28,657 bases of DNA, taken from Lachnospiraceae bacterium. GTDB lineage: Bacteria > Bacillota > Clostridia > Lachnospirales > Lachnospiraceae. The stretch lies in the NCBI GenBank assembly GCA_900770785.1, contig CAAGLJ010000033.1:1-28657 (forward strand), read 5' to 3'. The notes under the pieces are model-generated. The model did no database searches. It saw nothing but the letters and a program-made list of their open reading frames with translations, and was not told where the DNA came from. Position 1 is the stretch's first letter. Each line of letters opens with the position of its first letter. The translations under genes were made by a program, and so were the position numbers. This document shows positions 6,709 to 14,030 of the stretch, piece after piece.

Positions 6709-7359
6709 ATGCAAGTTATGGGGTTATTAAATCAGCTGTCTACAGGCGGCACAGCTGGCAGTGTCAGAAGAACTGGCAGCAACTACCAGAACAGGAGTAC
6801 CTTTAGCCAAGCTCTGCAGCAAAAGCAAATCCATCAGGTGAAACAGGAGATTTATGACAAATTCCAAATCAGTGTGGGGGCCTGGGGAAAAGCTTTTTCC
6901 TGCTATATTCCTTCAAACCTTCTTTACAAAATGAGCGGAAATGCCGGGCTGAAAGAAAAGGTTTATAAACAGTTGGAATCCTATAGTCCTGAGAATTACC
7001 AGGCTTCTATTGCAGGACTGGATCCCCCGGTGAAAAAATGTACACTGGTTTTTGACGAAGGAGGAAACGCTTTTGCAACTTTAGAGGCAGCCTCGTCAGA
7101 GCAGGATTTGTTGAGTTCTCCCACTGGTAGCCTGTATAAAAACTATCTGCTACAGCAGGCCAGTCTTTTTCCTTATCCGTCCGGTCTTTATGGCAGTGCA
7201 GGCGTGACGGGCTCCTTCTGGAGTAATGGTTATGGTTTAAATTCCTTATATGGGTCAGGCTGCCCATACCCTGCTTCCTCTCTTTATGGGGCAGCTTCTT
7301 TATATAAAAACGGTTCTCTGTTTTCTTCTGTTATGGGCAAATTGTCCCAGCTAGTCTAA
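6709..7359 (+). CDS. Uncharacterised protein with SLYG-type repeats, flagellar-regulon candidate
   Basis: The protein has 216 residues, and AGGAG lies 9 nt before the ATG. Residues 1-45 are Gln/Ser-rich and probably disordered. Residues about 46-125 form a compact domain (IYDKFQISVGAWGKAFSCYI, then KEKVYKQLESY, then KKCTLVFDEGGNAFATLE). This is a layout I have seen in small Lachnospiraceae proteins of unknown function. Residues about 140-205 are rich in Ser, Leu, Tyr and Gly with repeated SLYG/SLYK/GLYG units. There is no signal peptide; export through the flagellar apparatus is possible but not shown. A SigD-like promoter lies just upstream, and a convergent DUF3892 gene begins 37 nt after the stop. 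Confidence 0.7.
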   Translation: MQVMGLLNQLSTGGTAGSVRRTGSNYQNRSTFSQALQQKQIHQVKQEIYDKFQISVGAWGKAFSCYIPSNLLYKMSGNAGLKEKVYKQLESYSPENYQASIAGLDPPVKKCTLVFDEGGNAFATLEAASSEQDLLSSPTGSLYKNYLLQQASLFPYPSGLYGSAGVTGSFWSNGYGLNSLYGSGCPYPASSLYGAASLYKNGSLFSSVMGKLSQLV

Positions 7360-7377
7360 AAATGATATGTATAGTGG

Positions 7378-7407
7378 TAAGTGGGAGAGGATAACCTCAC
7401 CCACTTA
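7378..7407. terminator. Hairpin between convergent genes
   Basis: TAAGTGGG (7378-7385) pairs with CCCACTTA (7400-7407), with AGG/CCT closing an ATAA loop inside. It sits between two converging genes and overlaps the stop codon of the minus-strand one. There is no T run on either side, so its terminator role is uncertain. Confidence 0.5.
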
Positions 7408-7696
7408 CTGAGGGTAAATTCCCCAAATTGTTGTCTTCACTTCCGTCGGGAAGAGATTTCAAATATTCTGTATCCTTTCTGTGGGCAACTCCTACCCCCT
7501 GGATTTCACCGGCCTTTGCCATGGCAACCCCTTCCTCTTTGGAGACAGTCTCTCCATCGGAAAGCTGATAACCTGCAATTTTTCCGCTTTGCTTTACCAG
7601 TCCCACAATCTCTTTTGCATCTGCTTTAGGCTTTGGAACCTCATCAAGAGCCGCATAGGCCAGTCTGGCACCTGCTTCTTTTTTATCTGTATTCAT
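7397..7696 (-). CDS. DUF3892 domain protein
   Basis: The protein has 99 residues from the ATG at 7696, preceded on the complement by GGAG and 8 nt. The frame stays open to 7774, but that stretch looks like untranslated leader. Residues about 30-95 (IAGYQLSDGETVSKEEGVAM, GEIQGVGVAHRKDTEYLKSL, then PDGSEDNNLGNLP) fit the DUF3892 pattern, a short domain of unknown function common in Firmicutes. The N-terminus (MNTDKKEAGARLAYAALDEV) is helical. There is no signal peptide or membrane segment. It is the only minus-strand gene between 2015 and 18163. Several plus-strand frames cover the same bases but lack family resemblance. Confidence 0.8.
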   Translation of the reverse strand: MNTDKKEAGARLAYAALDEVPKPKADAKEIVGLVKQSGKIAGYQLSDGETVSKEEGVAMAKAGEIQGVGVAHRKDTEYLKSLPDGSEDNNLGNLPSVSG

Positions 7697-7780
7697 CTTC
7701 GTTTCTCCATTTGCAACTTGAGCTTTTGGTAACAGTGATAGTATCTGAAAAAAATAAAATATTATACCGGACAAAAGAGC

Positions 7781-7807
7781 AAAAAAATAGTCGTTTGATG
7801 CCGATTA
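7781..7807 (+). promoter_or_regulatory. SigD (sigma-28) promoter
   Basis: AAAA at 7781-7784, 15 nt, then GCCGATTA at 7800-7807 differs from TAAA-N15-GCCGATAA by one base in each element. A second, weaker candidate (ACAA at 7831-7834, CCCGATGA at 7850-7857, also N15) lies closer to the gene. Both point at the FliD-like gene starting at 7894. Confidence 0.65.
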
Positions 7808-7893
7808 TGGTCTATTTATGTAGCAGGCATACAATAATACCCCAAATCTCCCGATGATAATAGTAAATAAAGGATAAAGTGAGGGTAAACAGT

Positions 7894-8559
7894 ATGCGAA
7901 TTACAACCGGAATGTTGAATGAGACAGCAAGAAGGGCCGGTTTGCCGGTGAATAATGTTTCTCTGCTAAATTATGTCAACAATACTTCCAACCAGCTTTC
8001 TCTGGTAAATGCTTTGAATAAAAACAGGGCTCAAGGCACAGCTGACCTGCAAAAAGAAAGCTATGAAAAATTGGGAAAAATCAGTGAGGAGCTGACGAAT
8101 ACCACTAAGCTGTTCCTACAGACAGGAGAAAAAGATATTTTTGCCAAAGCAAAAGAAGAAGGGAACACTGATACCATCTGCAAAGCGATTCAATCTACAG
8201 TAAAGCAGTACAATTCTGTTCTGGATTCGTTAAAGGATAATCCCACAGCATTAAATCAGTACTATGAGCAGCTTTTCAGAGATTTGCTGGCTGACCACAA
8301 GGAAACCCTGGCTGCAATAGGAATTACACAGTCAAAGGATGGCAGACTGGCGGTTGATACCAGTAAGCTGAAGGAGACAGACCTTGATACCCTGGAGAAT
8401 ATCTGGGGAGGTAAAAGCAATTTAAGTGAAAAGCTGGCTTTTTTATCAGACCGAATTTCCGATAATGCTTACGCGAATGCCAAAAGCAGTACGGTTCAAT
8501 ACAATTCTACAGGAAATATCTATTCATCAGGAATGAACCAGCTGAATTTCTGGGGATAA
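7894..8559 (+). CDS. FliD-like / flagellum-associated protein of unknown function
   Basis: The protein has 221 residues from the ATG at 7894; GAGGG lies 8 nt upstream. A GTG at 7879 in the same frame would destroy that site. The start MRITTGMLNETARRAGLP resembles the N-termini of hook-associated proteins. The middle is helical and coiled-coil-like (SYEKLGKISEELTNTTKLFL; STVKQYNSVLDSLKDNPTAL). Residues about 140-165 (LAAIGITQSKDGRLAVDTSKL) recall the C-terminal domain of the flagellar cap protein FliD, but at 221 residues it is far shorter than FliD. It ends NQLNFWG. Two SigD-like promoters lie upstream, so it is probably a late flagellar gene product or a substrate of the flagellar export system. 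Exact role unknown. Confidence 0.7.
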   Translation: MRITTGMLNETARRAGLPVNNVSLLNYVNNTSNQLSLVNALNKNRAQGTADLQKESYEKLGKISEELTNTTKLFLQTGEKDIFAKAKEEGNTDTICKAIQSTVKQYNSVLDSLKDNPTALNQYYEQLFRDLLADHKETLAAIGITQSKDGRLAVDTSKLKETDLDTLENIWGGKSNLSEKLAFLSDRISDNAYANAKSSTVQYNSTGNIYSSGMNQLNFWG

Positions 8560-8583
8560 ACGTTAAAATGAGGGGATAATTTA

Positions 8584-8955
8584 ATGCAGAAAAAGGACAG
8601 CAGAGGCAAGGACCAAACCATTCAGGGAAAAGAGGATATGGTCACCTATTCTTTTGTGGAAGGAAAATTAAGCCTCCCTGTAAACAACATTATTTACATT
8701 GAAACCTATCGGCATAAAAATCTTTTTCATACCAGAACAAATACCTACAGCCTCTACAGGAAGCTGAATGAAATAGAAGAGGATTTGAAGGATAAGGGAT
8801 TTTTAAGAACCCATCTAAGCTATCTGGTTAATATGCACTATATCGAAAAAATCAGCAGCTATGTTCTCACCCTTTCTGATGGAAAGGAATTATCCGTTCC
8901 CAAAGCCCGTTACAAAGCGGTAAAGCAACGGTATAATCAGTTCCTTGAACGATAG
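8584..8955 (+). CDS. Stand-alone LytTR DNA-binding protein
   Basis: The protein has 123 residues, almost all a LytTR domain (about 19-122). Marks are LPVNNIIYIETYRHKNLFHT, YSLYRKLNEIEEDL, FLRTHLSYLVNMHYIEKI, and LTLSDGKELSVPKARYKAVK. LytTR domains bind direct repeats in promoters and often control surface or virulence functions. Here there is no receiver domain and no histidine kinase gene beside it, so activity may depend on level rather than phosphorylation. It begins 24 nt after the FliD-like gene with GAGGGGAT as ribosome site, so the two are probably co-transcribed under SigD. Its targets are unknown; the flagellar islet itself is an obvious guess. Confidence 0.88.
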   Translation: MQKKDSRGKDQTIQGKEDMVTYSFVEGKLSLPVNNIIYIETYRHKNLFHTRTNTYSLYRKLNEIEEDLKDKGFLRTHLSYLVNMHYIEKISSYVLTLSDGKELSVPKARYKAVKQRYNQFLER

Positions 8956-8982
8956 TTACCTATCCGTTTTTGGTAAAATACA

Positions 8983-9011
8983 TTGCTTTTCTTCATAACT
9001 TACCTTATACT
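8983..9011 (+). promoter_or_regulatory. Probable SigA promoter for the radical SAM-RNase G operon
   Basis: TTGCTT at 8983-8988, 17 nt, TATACT at 9006-9011. The -35 and -10 hexamers are the same as those proposed for lexA. The untranslated leader would be about 70 nt and contains the hairpin at 9031-9058. Confidence 0.65.
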
Positions 9012-9030
9012 TGTACTGCTAAATGTTGAG

Positions 9031-9058
9031 TTCAGCCTTTTGAACAAATAAGGCTGAA
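9031..9058 (+). other. Hairpin in the 5' leader of the radical SAM gene
   Basis: TTCAGCCTT (9031-9039) and AAGGCTGAA (9050-9058) form a perfect 9-bp stem with a 10-nt loop. It is followed by TCCTCTT, not a clean T run, so it could be a weak attenuator, an mRNA stabiliser, or the terminator of the LytTR transcript. Confidence 0.5.
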
Positions 9059-9086
9059 TCCTCTTAAGATAATAGATGAGGTAAGT

Positions 9087-11018
9087 ATGAAGGAATATAA
9101 ATTAGCGCTAAGCGATGAAATTTTATTGCAGGTGGAAAAGCCTGCCCGTTATATCGGAAATGAAGTAAATTCAATCAACAAATCGGGAGACACAAGGGTA
9201 GACATTCGTTTTGCCATGTGTTTCCCTGATGTCTATGAAATTGGTATGTCCCATCTGGGCATCCAGATTATCTACGATATGCTGAACCGGTGGGAGGACG
9301 TCTGGTGTGAACGTGTTTACTCCCCCTGGATCGATCTGGATAAAATCATGAGGGAAGAAAAAATCCCTCTTTTTGCCCTGGAATCCCAAACCCCCATCAA
9401 AGATTTTGACTTTCTCGGAATCACTCTGCAATATGAAATGTGCTATACCAATATTTTACAGATTCTGGATTTGGCTCAGCTTCCTTTACGCTCAACAAAA
9501 CGGACTGCAGAGCATCCCATTGTAATAGGCGGAGGCCCCTGTGTATACAATCCTGAACCTATTGCAGACTTTTTCGATATCTTTTATATCGGAGAAGGGG
9601 AAACCCGCTACCGCCAGCTTCTGGATTTATACAAGGCGCATCGGAAAAAGGGCTTTGATCGGAATGCTTTCCTGCGTGAAGCAGCCTGCATTCCCGGAAT
9701 GTATGTACCCCAATTTTACGAAACTATCTACAAGGAAGACGGCACCATCGCTTCCTTTACTCCTGTGTATGAGGAATTACCCAAAACCATTCAAAAGGAA
9801 CTGGTAAAAGATGTAAGCAATACCTGTTATCCCATGAAGCCTGTAGTACCTTTTATCAAGGTGACTCAGGACAGGGTGGTACTGGAAATCCAGCGTGGCT
9901 GTATTCGTGGCTGTAGATTTTGCCAGGCAGGCCAGCTTTATCGGCCTGTTCGTGAACGAAACGTGGAAGTAATGAAGGAGTATGCCCTGGAAATGTTAAA
10001 AAATACGGGGCATGAAGAAATCTCCCTAAGCTCCTTAAGCTCCAGTGATTATTCAGGGCTGGAAGAGCTGGTAAATTTTCTGATTGAGGAATGTAAAAAA
10101 CGTTCTATCAATATTTCTCTGCCTTCCCTGCGTATTGATGCTTTTTCTCTGGATGTTATGGGCAAGGTGCAGGATGTAAGAAAAAGCTCCCTTACCTTTG
10201 CTCCCGAAGCAGGCAGCCAACGAATGCGAAACGTAATCAATAAGGGATTAACCGAAGAAGCCATCCTGCAAGGAAGTGCCCTTGCCTTCAAAGGCGGCTG
10301 GAATCGGGTAAAGCTCTATTTTATGCTGGGCCTGCCGACAGAAACCAGGGAAGATATTTGCGGCATAGCAGAGCTTTGCAACAAAATTGCAGCCACCTAT
10401 TTTGAAGTAGTTCCCAAGGAGGAGCGAAAAAACGGCTCCGTACAGATTGTAGCCAGCACCTCCTTCTTCATTCCAAAGCCCTTTACCCCTTTCCAGTGGT
10501 CCCCTCTGAACACCAGGGAGGAGTTTATCGAAAAGGCACAGCTGACGAAAAAATCGGTGAGAGAGCAGATCAATCAGAAACGAATCAAGTATAACTGGCA
10601 TGAAGCGGATGTCAGCATAATTGAAGGCCTTCTGGCAAGGGGTGACAGGCGGCTTTCTGCTGTCATTGAAGGGGTTTATAAAAAGGGATGTATTTTTGAT
10701 GCCTGGAGCGAACATTTCCACAATGAAATCTGGCTGGATACGATGGTGGAATGTGGACTGGATATGGATTTTTATACCACCAGAGAGCGTTCCCTTGAGG
10801 AAGTTTTCCCCTGGGATTTTATCGACTGTGGAGTAACCAAAGCCTTTCTTATCCGGGAGTGGAAACAGGCTCTGGCAGAAATAGGAAGTCCTAACTGCAA
10901 GGTAAAATGTCTGGGGTGTGGAGCCGCCCGCTACGGTGTAGGCGTCTGCATAGAAGAAAAATGTCCCGAACCTGTTCTGGAAGTTTCCATTGAACCAGTG
11001 GATTTCTTTCATCCCTGA
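9087..11018 (+). CDS. B12-binding-like/radical SAM protein, TIGR03960 family
   Basis: The protein has 643 residues. The N-terminal ~190 residues resemble a B12-binding Rossmann domain (MCFPDVYEIGMSHLGIQIIY, HPIVIGGGPCVYNPEPIADF, IFYIGEGE), but I see no DxHxxG motif, so it may not bind cobalamin base-off. The radical SAM core follows with CIRGCRFC: C272, C276 and C279 should hold the 4Fe-4S cluster that cleaves S-adenosylmethionine. Later marks are SLSSLSSSDYSG, LPSLRIDAFSL, TFAPEAGSQRMR and KLYFMLGLPTET. The C-terminus has another cysteine group (CKVKCLGCGA, then CIEEKCPEP). This family is conserved in Clostridia, almost always next to a DUF2344 protein, and its substrate is unknown. The link with RNase G and ribosomal-protein genes hints at RNA or ribosome modification, as an inference. 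Confidence 0.92.
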   Translation: MKEYKLALSDEILLQVEKPARYIGNEVNSINKSGDTRVDIRFAMCFPDVYEIGMSHLGIQIIYDMLNRWEDVWCERVYSPWIDLDKIMREEKIPLFALESQTPIKDFDFLGITLQYEMCYTNILQILDLAQLPLRSTKRTAEHPIVIGGGPCVYNPEPIADFFDIFYIGEGETRYRQLLDLYKAHRKKGFDRNAFLREAACIPGMYVPQFYETIYKEDGTIASFTPVYEELPKTIQKELVKDVSNTCYPMKPVVPFIKVTQDRVVLEIQRGCIRGCRFCQAGQLYRPVRERNVEVMKEYALEMLKNTGHEEISLSSLSSSDYSGLEELVNFLIEECKKRSINISLPSLRIDAFSLDVMGKVQDVRKSSLTFAPEAGSQRMRNVINKGLTEEAILQGSALAFKGGWNRVKLYFMLGLPTETREDICGIAELCNKIAATYFEVVPKEERKNGSVQIVASTSFFIPKPFTPFQWSPLNTREEFIEKAQLTKKSVREQINQKRIKYNWHEADVSIIEGLLARGDRRLSAVIEGVYKKGCIFDAWSEHFHNEIWLDTMVECGLDMDFYTTRERSLEEVFPWDFIDCGVTKAFLIREWKQALAEIGSPNCKVKCLGCGAARYGVGVCIEEKCPEPVLEVSIEPVDFFHP

Positions 11019-11046
11019 TACAAGAATAGCGAAGGAGAAGTAGAAA

Positions 11047-11748
11047 ATGCGTGTACGAATTAAATTCAGCAAGCATGGAGTCATGAAGTTTATCGGTCAT
11101 CTGGATATTATGCGGTATTTTCAAAAGGCCATCCGGCGTGGTGAAATTGATATTGCTTATTCCGGCGGCTTCAGTCCACATCAGATCATGAGCTTTGCAG
11201 CTCCCCTGGGGGTCGGCTATTACAGTAATGGTGAGTACCTGGATATTGAGGTAAACAGCCATCAGGGCAGACAGGATATGCTGGACAGATTAAATCGGGT
11301 CATGGTTGAAGGCATCCGGGTACTGAATGTAGCTGCCTTGCCGGATGATGCCGGTAATGCTATGGCCAGCGTAGCTGCTGCAGGATATACCATACAGTGG
11401 AAGGAGGGCTATGCCCCTCTGACAGATTTGGAAAAAAAGGTAAATGCTTTTCTTCATCAGGATACCATTTTGGTAACCAGACAAACCAAAAAAAGTGAAT
11501 TATCTCTGGATCTAAAGCCCGGGATTTATGAGCTGAAGGCAACTGCCCATACATTGTATATGCTGGTGGATGCCAGCAGCAAGGGGAATATTAAACCAAC
11601 TCTGCTTTTGGAAGCCCTTTATCGCTTTGCCGGGGAAGATTTTGATCCTTTATCCATTCAGATTACCAGGGAAGAAACCTATACAAACACAGGCAAAGGA
11701 AAACAGCTGCAATTAGTTCCTCTGGATGCAGTGGGAGAGAACTTCTGA
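11047..11748 (+). CDS. DUF2344 / TIGR03936 family protein, radical SAM partner
   Basis: The protein has 233 residues; GAAGGAG precedes the ATG. The N-terminus (RVRIKFSKHGVMKFIGHLDI, FQKAIRRGEIDIAYSGGFSP, then APLGVGYYSNGEYLDIE) is characteristic of DUF2344. In some bacteria this domain is fused to the C-terminus of the radical SAM protein encoded just upstream, so the two very likely work as one enzyme or complex. No catalytic motif is known. The end of the gene overlaps the RNase G start by one base (TGATG), which suggests translational coupling and a three-gene operon. Confidence 0.92.
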   Translation: MRVRIKFSKHGVMKFIGHLDIMRYFQKAIRRGEIDIAYSGGFSPHQIMSFAAPLGVGYYSNGEYLDIEVNSHQGRQDMLDRLNRVMVEGIRVLNVAALPDDAGNAMASVAAAGYTIQWKEGYAPLTDLEKKVNAFLHQDTILVTRQTKKSELSLDLKPGIYELKATAHTLYMLVDASSKGNIKPTLLLEALYRFAGEDFDPLSIQITREETYTNTGKGKQLQLVPLDAVGENF

Positions 11749-12941
11749 TGGAACAGACACTTCTTATAACGAAAAGAGAGGACAAAATTCTTTCTCTCCT
11801 TTATCAGAACAATCGTCTGATTCAGGCAAATGCCTATGCCGAAATCGGTTCAGACCTGGAAGCCATTTATATCGGCAAGGTGAAAAATATAGTTTCCTCA
11901 CTGGAGGCTGCTTTCGTAGAGTATAAGCCGAATACCATTGGCTTTTTACCCATCCGTCAGGTAAAAAATCCAATTCTTACCAATCGTACCTTTGATGGCA
12001 GACTGGCAGCCGGGGATGAGGTAGTGGTTCAGGTAGAAAAAGAGGGGATAAAAACCAAGGCTCCCAGCCTCACCTGCAATCTCTCCTTTACCGGAAAGTA
12101 CAGTGTTATCACCACCGGCCGCCTGGGACTGGGCTTTAGTACCAAGCTTTCTGTCCGTCAAAAAGAATTTTTTAAAAAAGAATTTGCAGACAGAAGGCTG
12201 GAAGCTGTCCTTGAACAGAACTCTGTGGGAATGGTAATCCGCACTAACGCGGGGGAAGCAGAGGATATTTATCCCATATGGGAAGAGGTCAAGCAGTTTT
12301 TAAAAAAAGTAGATACCTTACGCCAAACCGCCCGTCATCGAACCTGTTTCAGCCTGCTTTACCAGCCTATACCCGCTTATCTTATGGGAATAAGGGATTT
12401 ATATGGTTATTCCTATGACAAAATGATTACTGATGATGAGCAGATTTTCAACGATATAAAAAGTACCTTTCCTGCCCTGGAGAAGCTTCAGCTTTATCAG
12501 GATGAACAGATTTCCTTATCCCGCTTATACAGTGTGGAAGCCCGGCTTCAGGAGGCCCTTAGAGAAAAGGTCTGGATGGCTAACGGAGCCTATCTCATCA
12601 TCCAGCCTACAGAAGCCTTGACGGTAATCGACGTAAACAGTGGAAAAAATCAAAAAAAGGGAAGCAGCAGTGAGGTTCTATATCAGATTAACCGGGAGGC
12701 TGCCGAGGAAATTGCCTTACAGATCAAGCTTCGGAATATTTCCGGAATTATTATTATTGATTTTATCAACCAGACTCATGAAGAACAGGATAGAGAGCTT
12801 TTACATTATTTGACCAGACTGGTTAATAGAGACTCGGTTAAAACCACCGTTATGGGGATGACTTCCCTGGGACTAGTGGAGGTCACCCGTAAAAAAATCA
12901 ACAAGCCCCTTTGGGAGCAGCTAAAAATTGTAGGAAAATAG
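11748..12941 (+). CDS. rng: Ribonuclease E/G family protein (RNase G)
   Basis: The protein has 397 residues. An S1-like RNA-binding region covers about 35-125 (AIYIGKVKNIVSSLEAAFVE, GFLPI). The catalytic DNase I-like subdomain carries D295 (LTVIDVNSGK) and D338 (GIIIIDFINQ), the two Asp residues that bind the catalytic magnesium in RNase E. It is an endoribonuclease that matures 5S/16S rRNA and starts mRNA decay in bacteria that have it. At 397 residues it is shorter than E. coli RNase G (489) and has no CPxC zinc-link motif, so its oligomer state may differ; such short forms appear normal for this group. The ATG overlaps the preceding stop. Confidence 0.93.
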   Translation: MEQTLLITKREDKILSLLYQNNRLIQANAYAEIGSDLEAIYIGKVKNIVSSLEAAFVEYKPNTIGFLPIRQVKNPILTNRTFDGRLAAGDEVVVQVEKEGIKTKAPSLTCNLSFTGKYSVITTGRLGLGFSTKLSVRQKEFFKKEFADRRLEAVLEQNSVGMVIRTNAGEAEDIYPIWEEVKQFLKKVDTLRQTARHRTCFSLLYQPIPAYLMGIRDLYGYSYDKMITDDEQIFNDIKSTFPALEKLQLYQDEQISLSRLYSVEARLQEALREKVWMANGAYLIIQPTEALTVIDVNSGKNQKKGSSSEVLYQINREAAEEIALQIKLRNISGIIIIDFINQTHEEQDRELLHYLTRLVNRDSVKTTVMGMTSLGLVEVTRKKINKPLWEQLKIVGK

Positions 12942-12967
12942 CGCTTTGTATTTGAAATGGAGGAAAA

Positions 12968-13552
12968 ATGGACAAGCCCGGCAATCACACTATGAAGCTT
13001 CTGAAAATGGAAAAAGTCAGAGAAGGAAAATATTTAAAAAATTATGAGCTTACTTATTTAAATAAAGCAGGCAGGGAAAAAACCTTTGAGATCGTCAGCC
13101 GAAAGAATCTTGCCTCCCCTGGAGAGCTGGGGGCAAAGCCCAGTGGTGTTTCCATTATTGCCTATCAGGGAAACAAAATGCTTTTGCTGAAGGAATTCAG
13201 AATGAGCATCAATAAAAGTATTTTTAATCTCTGTGCGGGAATGCTTGAGGAAGGGGAGAGCATTGAACAGTGTATAGAAAGGGAATTATATGAAGAAACA
13301 GGGCTTAAGCTGGATCGTATTATTTCTATTCTTCCTCCCTCCTATTCTGCAGTTGGCTTTTCCGATACCACTACCTACATTGCTTTTGCCCTGGTAAAGG
13401 GAGAGCTGGCAGATCATTCCTCGGATAACGAATTGATTCAGCCTCAGTTCTTTACCAGAGAGGAGCTGAGCCTTCTATTAAAAACCGAAGAATTCAGTTC
13501 CCGTTCCCAGCTTGCTGCCTTCTTTTTTGTTCATGGCGTCACATTAGCCTGA
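12968..13552 (+). CDS. NUDIX hydrolase, ADP-ribose pyrophosphatase type
   Basis: The protein has 194 residues; GGAGG precedes the ATG. The NUDIX box lies at about 91-113 and fits Gx5Ex7REUxEExGU (GMLEEGES..., then RELYEETGLKL), with the catalytic Glu residues present. The N-terminal part (YLKNYELTYLNKAGREKTFE, IVSRKN) and the later PPSYSAVGFSDTTTYIAFAL resemble ADP-ribose pyrophosphatases (NudF-like), which hydrolyse ADP-ribose to AMP and ribose-5-phosphate. Substrate choice cannot be settled from sequence. It is the last gene before the L21 transcription unit, 26 nt after RNase G, probably in the same operon. Confidence 0.9.
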   Translation: MDKPGNHTMKLLKMEKVREGKYLKNYELTYLNKAGREKTFEIVSRKNLASPGELGAKPSGVSIIAYQGNKMLLLKEFRMSINKSIFNLCAGMLEEGESIEQCIERELYEETGLKLDRIISILPPSYSAVGFSDTTTYIAFALVKGELADHSSDNELIQPQFFTREELSLLLKTEEFSSRSQLAAFFFVHGVTLA

Positions 13553-13581
13553 ACTCTGAATTCAGGATTCTGCCTTTTTTT
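13548..13581 (+). terminator. Weak terminator at the end of the radical SAM-NUDIX operon
   Basis: CCTGAA (13548-13553) can pair with TTCAGG (13561-13566) and a seven-T run follows at 13575-13581, but eight bases separate stem and T run. The stem overlaps the NUDIX stop codon. Readthrough into the ribosomal genes is plausible. Confidence 0.4.
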
Positions 13582-13583
13582 GC

Positions 13584-13613
13584 TTGACAAAGCTAATAGC
13601 CCTGTGCTATGGT
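13584..13613 (+). promoter_or_regulatory. Promoter of the rplU-prp-rpmA operon
   Basis: Consensus TTGACA at 13584-13589, 18 nt, then TATGGT at 13608-13613. It lies directly before the structured leader of rplU. Confidence 0.6.
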
Positions 13614-13700
13614 AATGAAGTATGCCGCATAACGAGGTTATAAGTCTGCCTGCATGGCAGCACCATAGTTAGCGAGTAAGCAAACTACAGGTTTGTATAT
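13605..13700 (+). ncRNA. Probable ribosomal protein L21 leader (autoregulatory mRNA structure)
   Basis: The 95 bases before the rplU ribosome site hold consecutive small helices: ATAAC/GTTAT with loop GAG (13629-13641), CTGCC/GGCAG (about 13647-13661), and CAAAC/GTTTG (13681-13695). CTATGGT at 13607-13613 is complementary to ACCATAG at about 13663-13669. Position and layout match the Firmicute L21 leader family, which is thought to bind L21 and repress its own operon. The outer helix would need transcription to begin before 13607, which conflicts with the -10 proposed above; one of the two assignments may be off. Confidence 0.65.
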
Positions 13701-13712
13701 AGGAGGTGCCTT

Positions 13713-14018
13713 ATGTACGCAATTATTGCAACAGGTGGAAAACAGTACAAGGTTTCTGAAGGCGACGTAATCAAAGTAGAAAAGCTGGATGCCAAGGCTG
13801 GTAATACTGTAACCTTTGACCAGGTAATCGCAGTAAGTGATAACGGACTTAAGGTTGGCGATGCAGTAGCAAACGCAACCGTTTCCGCAACCGTATTAGA
13901 TCAGGGAAAAGCTCGTAAAGTTATCGTTTACAAGTATAAAAGAAAAACCGGTTACCACAAGAAAAATGGTCACAGACAAGCATATACTCAGGTTAAAATT
14001 GACAAGATTAATGCTTAA
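13713..14018 (+). CDS. rplU: 50S ribosomal protein L21
   Basis: The protein has 101 residues, the full family length. It begins MYAIIATGGKQYKVSEGDVI and carries the C-terminal signature KVIVYKYKRKTGYHKKNGHR, basic loops that contact 23S rRNA. AGGAGG lies 6 nt before the ATG. It is first in the rplU-prp-rpmA operon found across Firmicutes and follows a structured leader likely to mediate feedback by L21. Confidence 0.98.
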   Translation: MYAIIATGGKQYKVSEGDVIKVEKLDAKAGNTVTFDQVIAVSDNGLKVGDAVANATVSATVLDQGKARKVIVYKYKRKTGYHKKNGHRQAYTQVKIDKINA

Positions 14019-14030
14019 TCAGGTTACATT

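Noticed and set aside
7381..7857. Three overlapping plus-strand frames in this interval
   Set aside because: Their translations look random, whereas the minus-strand frame matches DUF3892 and has a good ribosome site.
10248..11084. 278-codon minus-strand frame opposite the radical SAM gene
   Set aside because: The plus strand holds a complete, recognisable family here; the reverse frame has no start signals and no recognisable motif.
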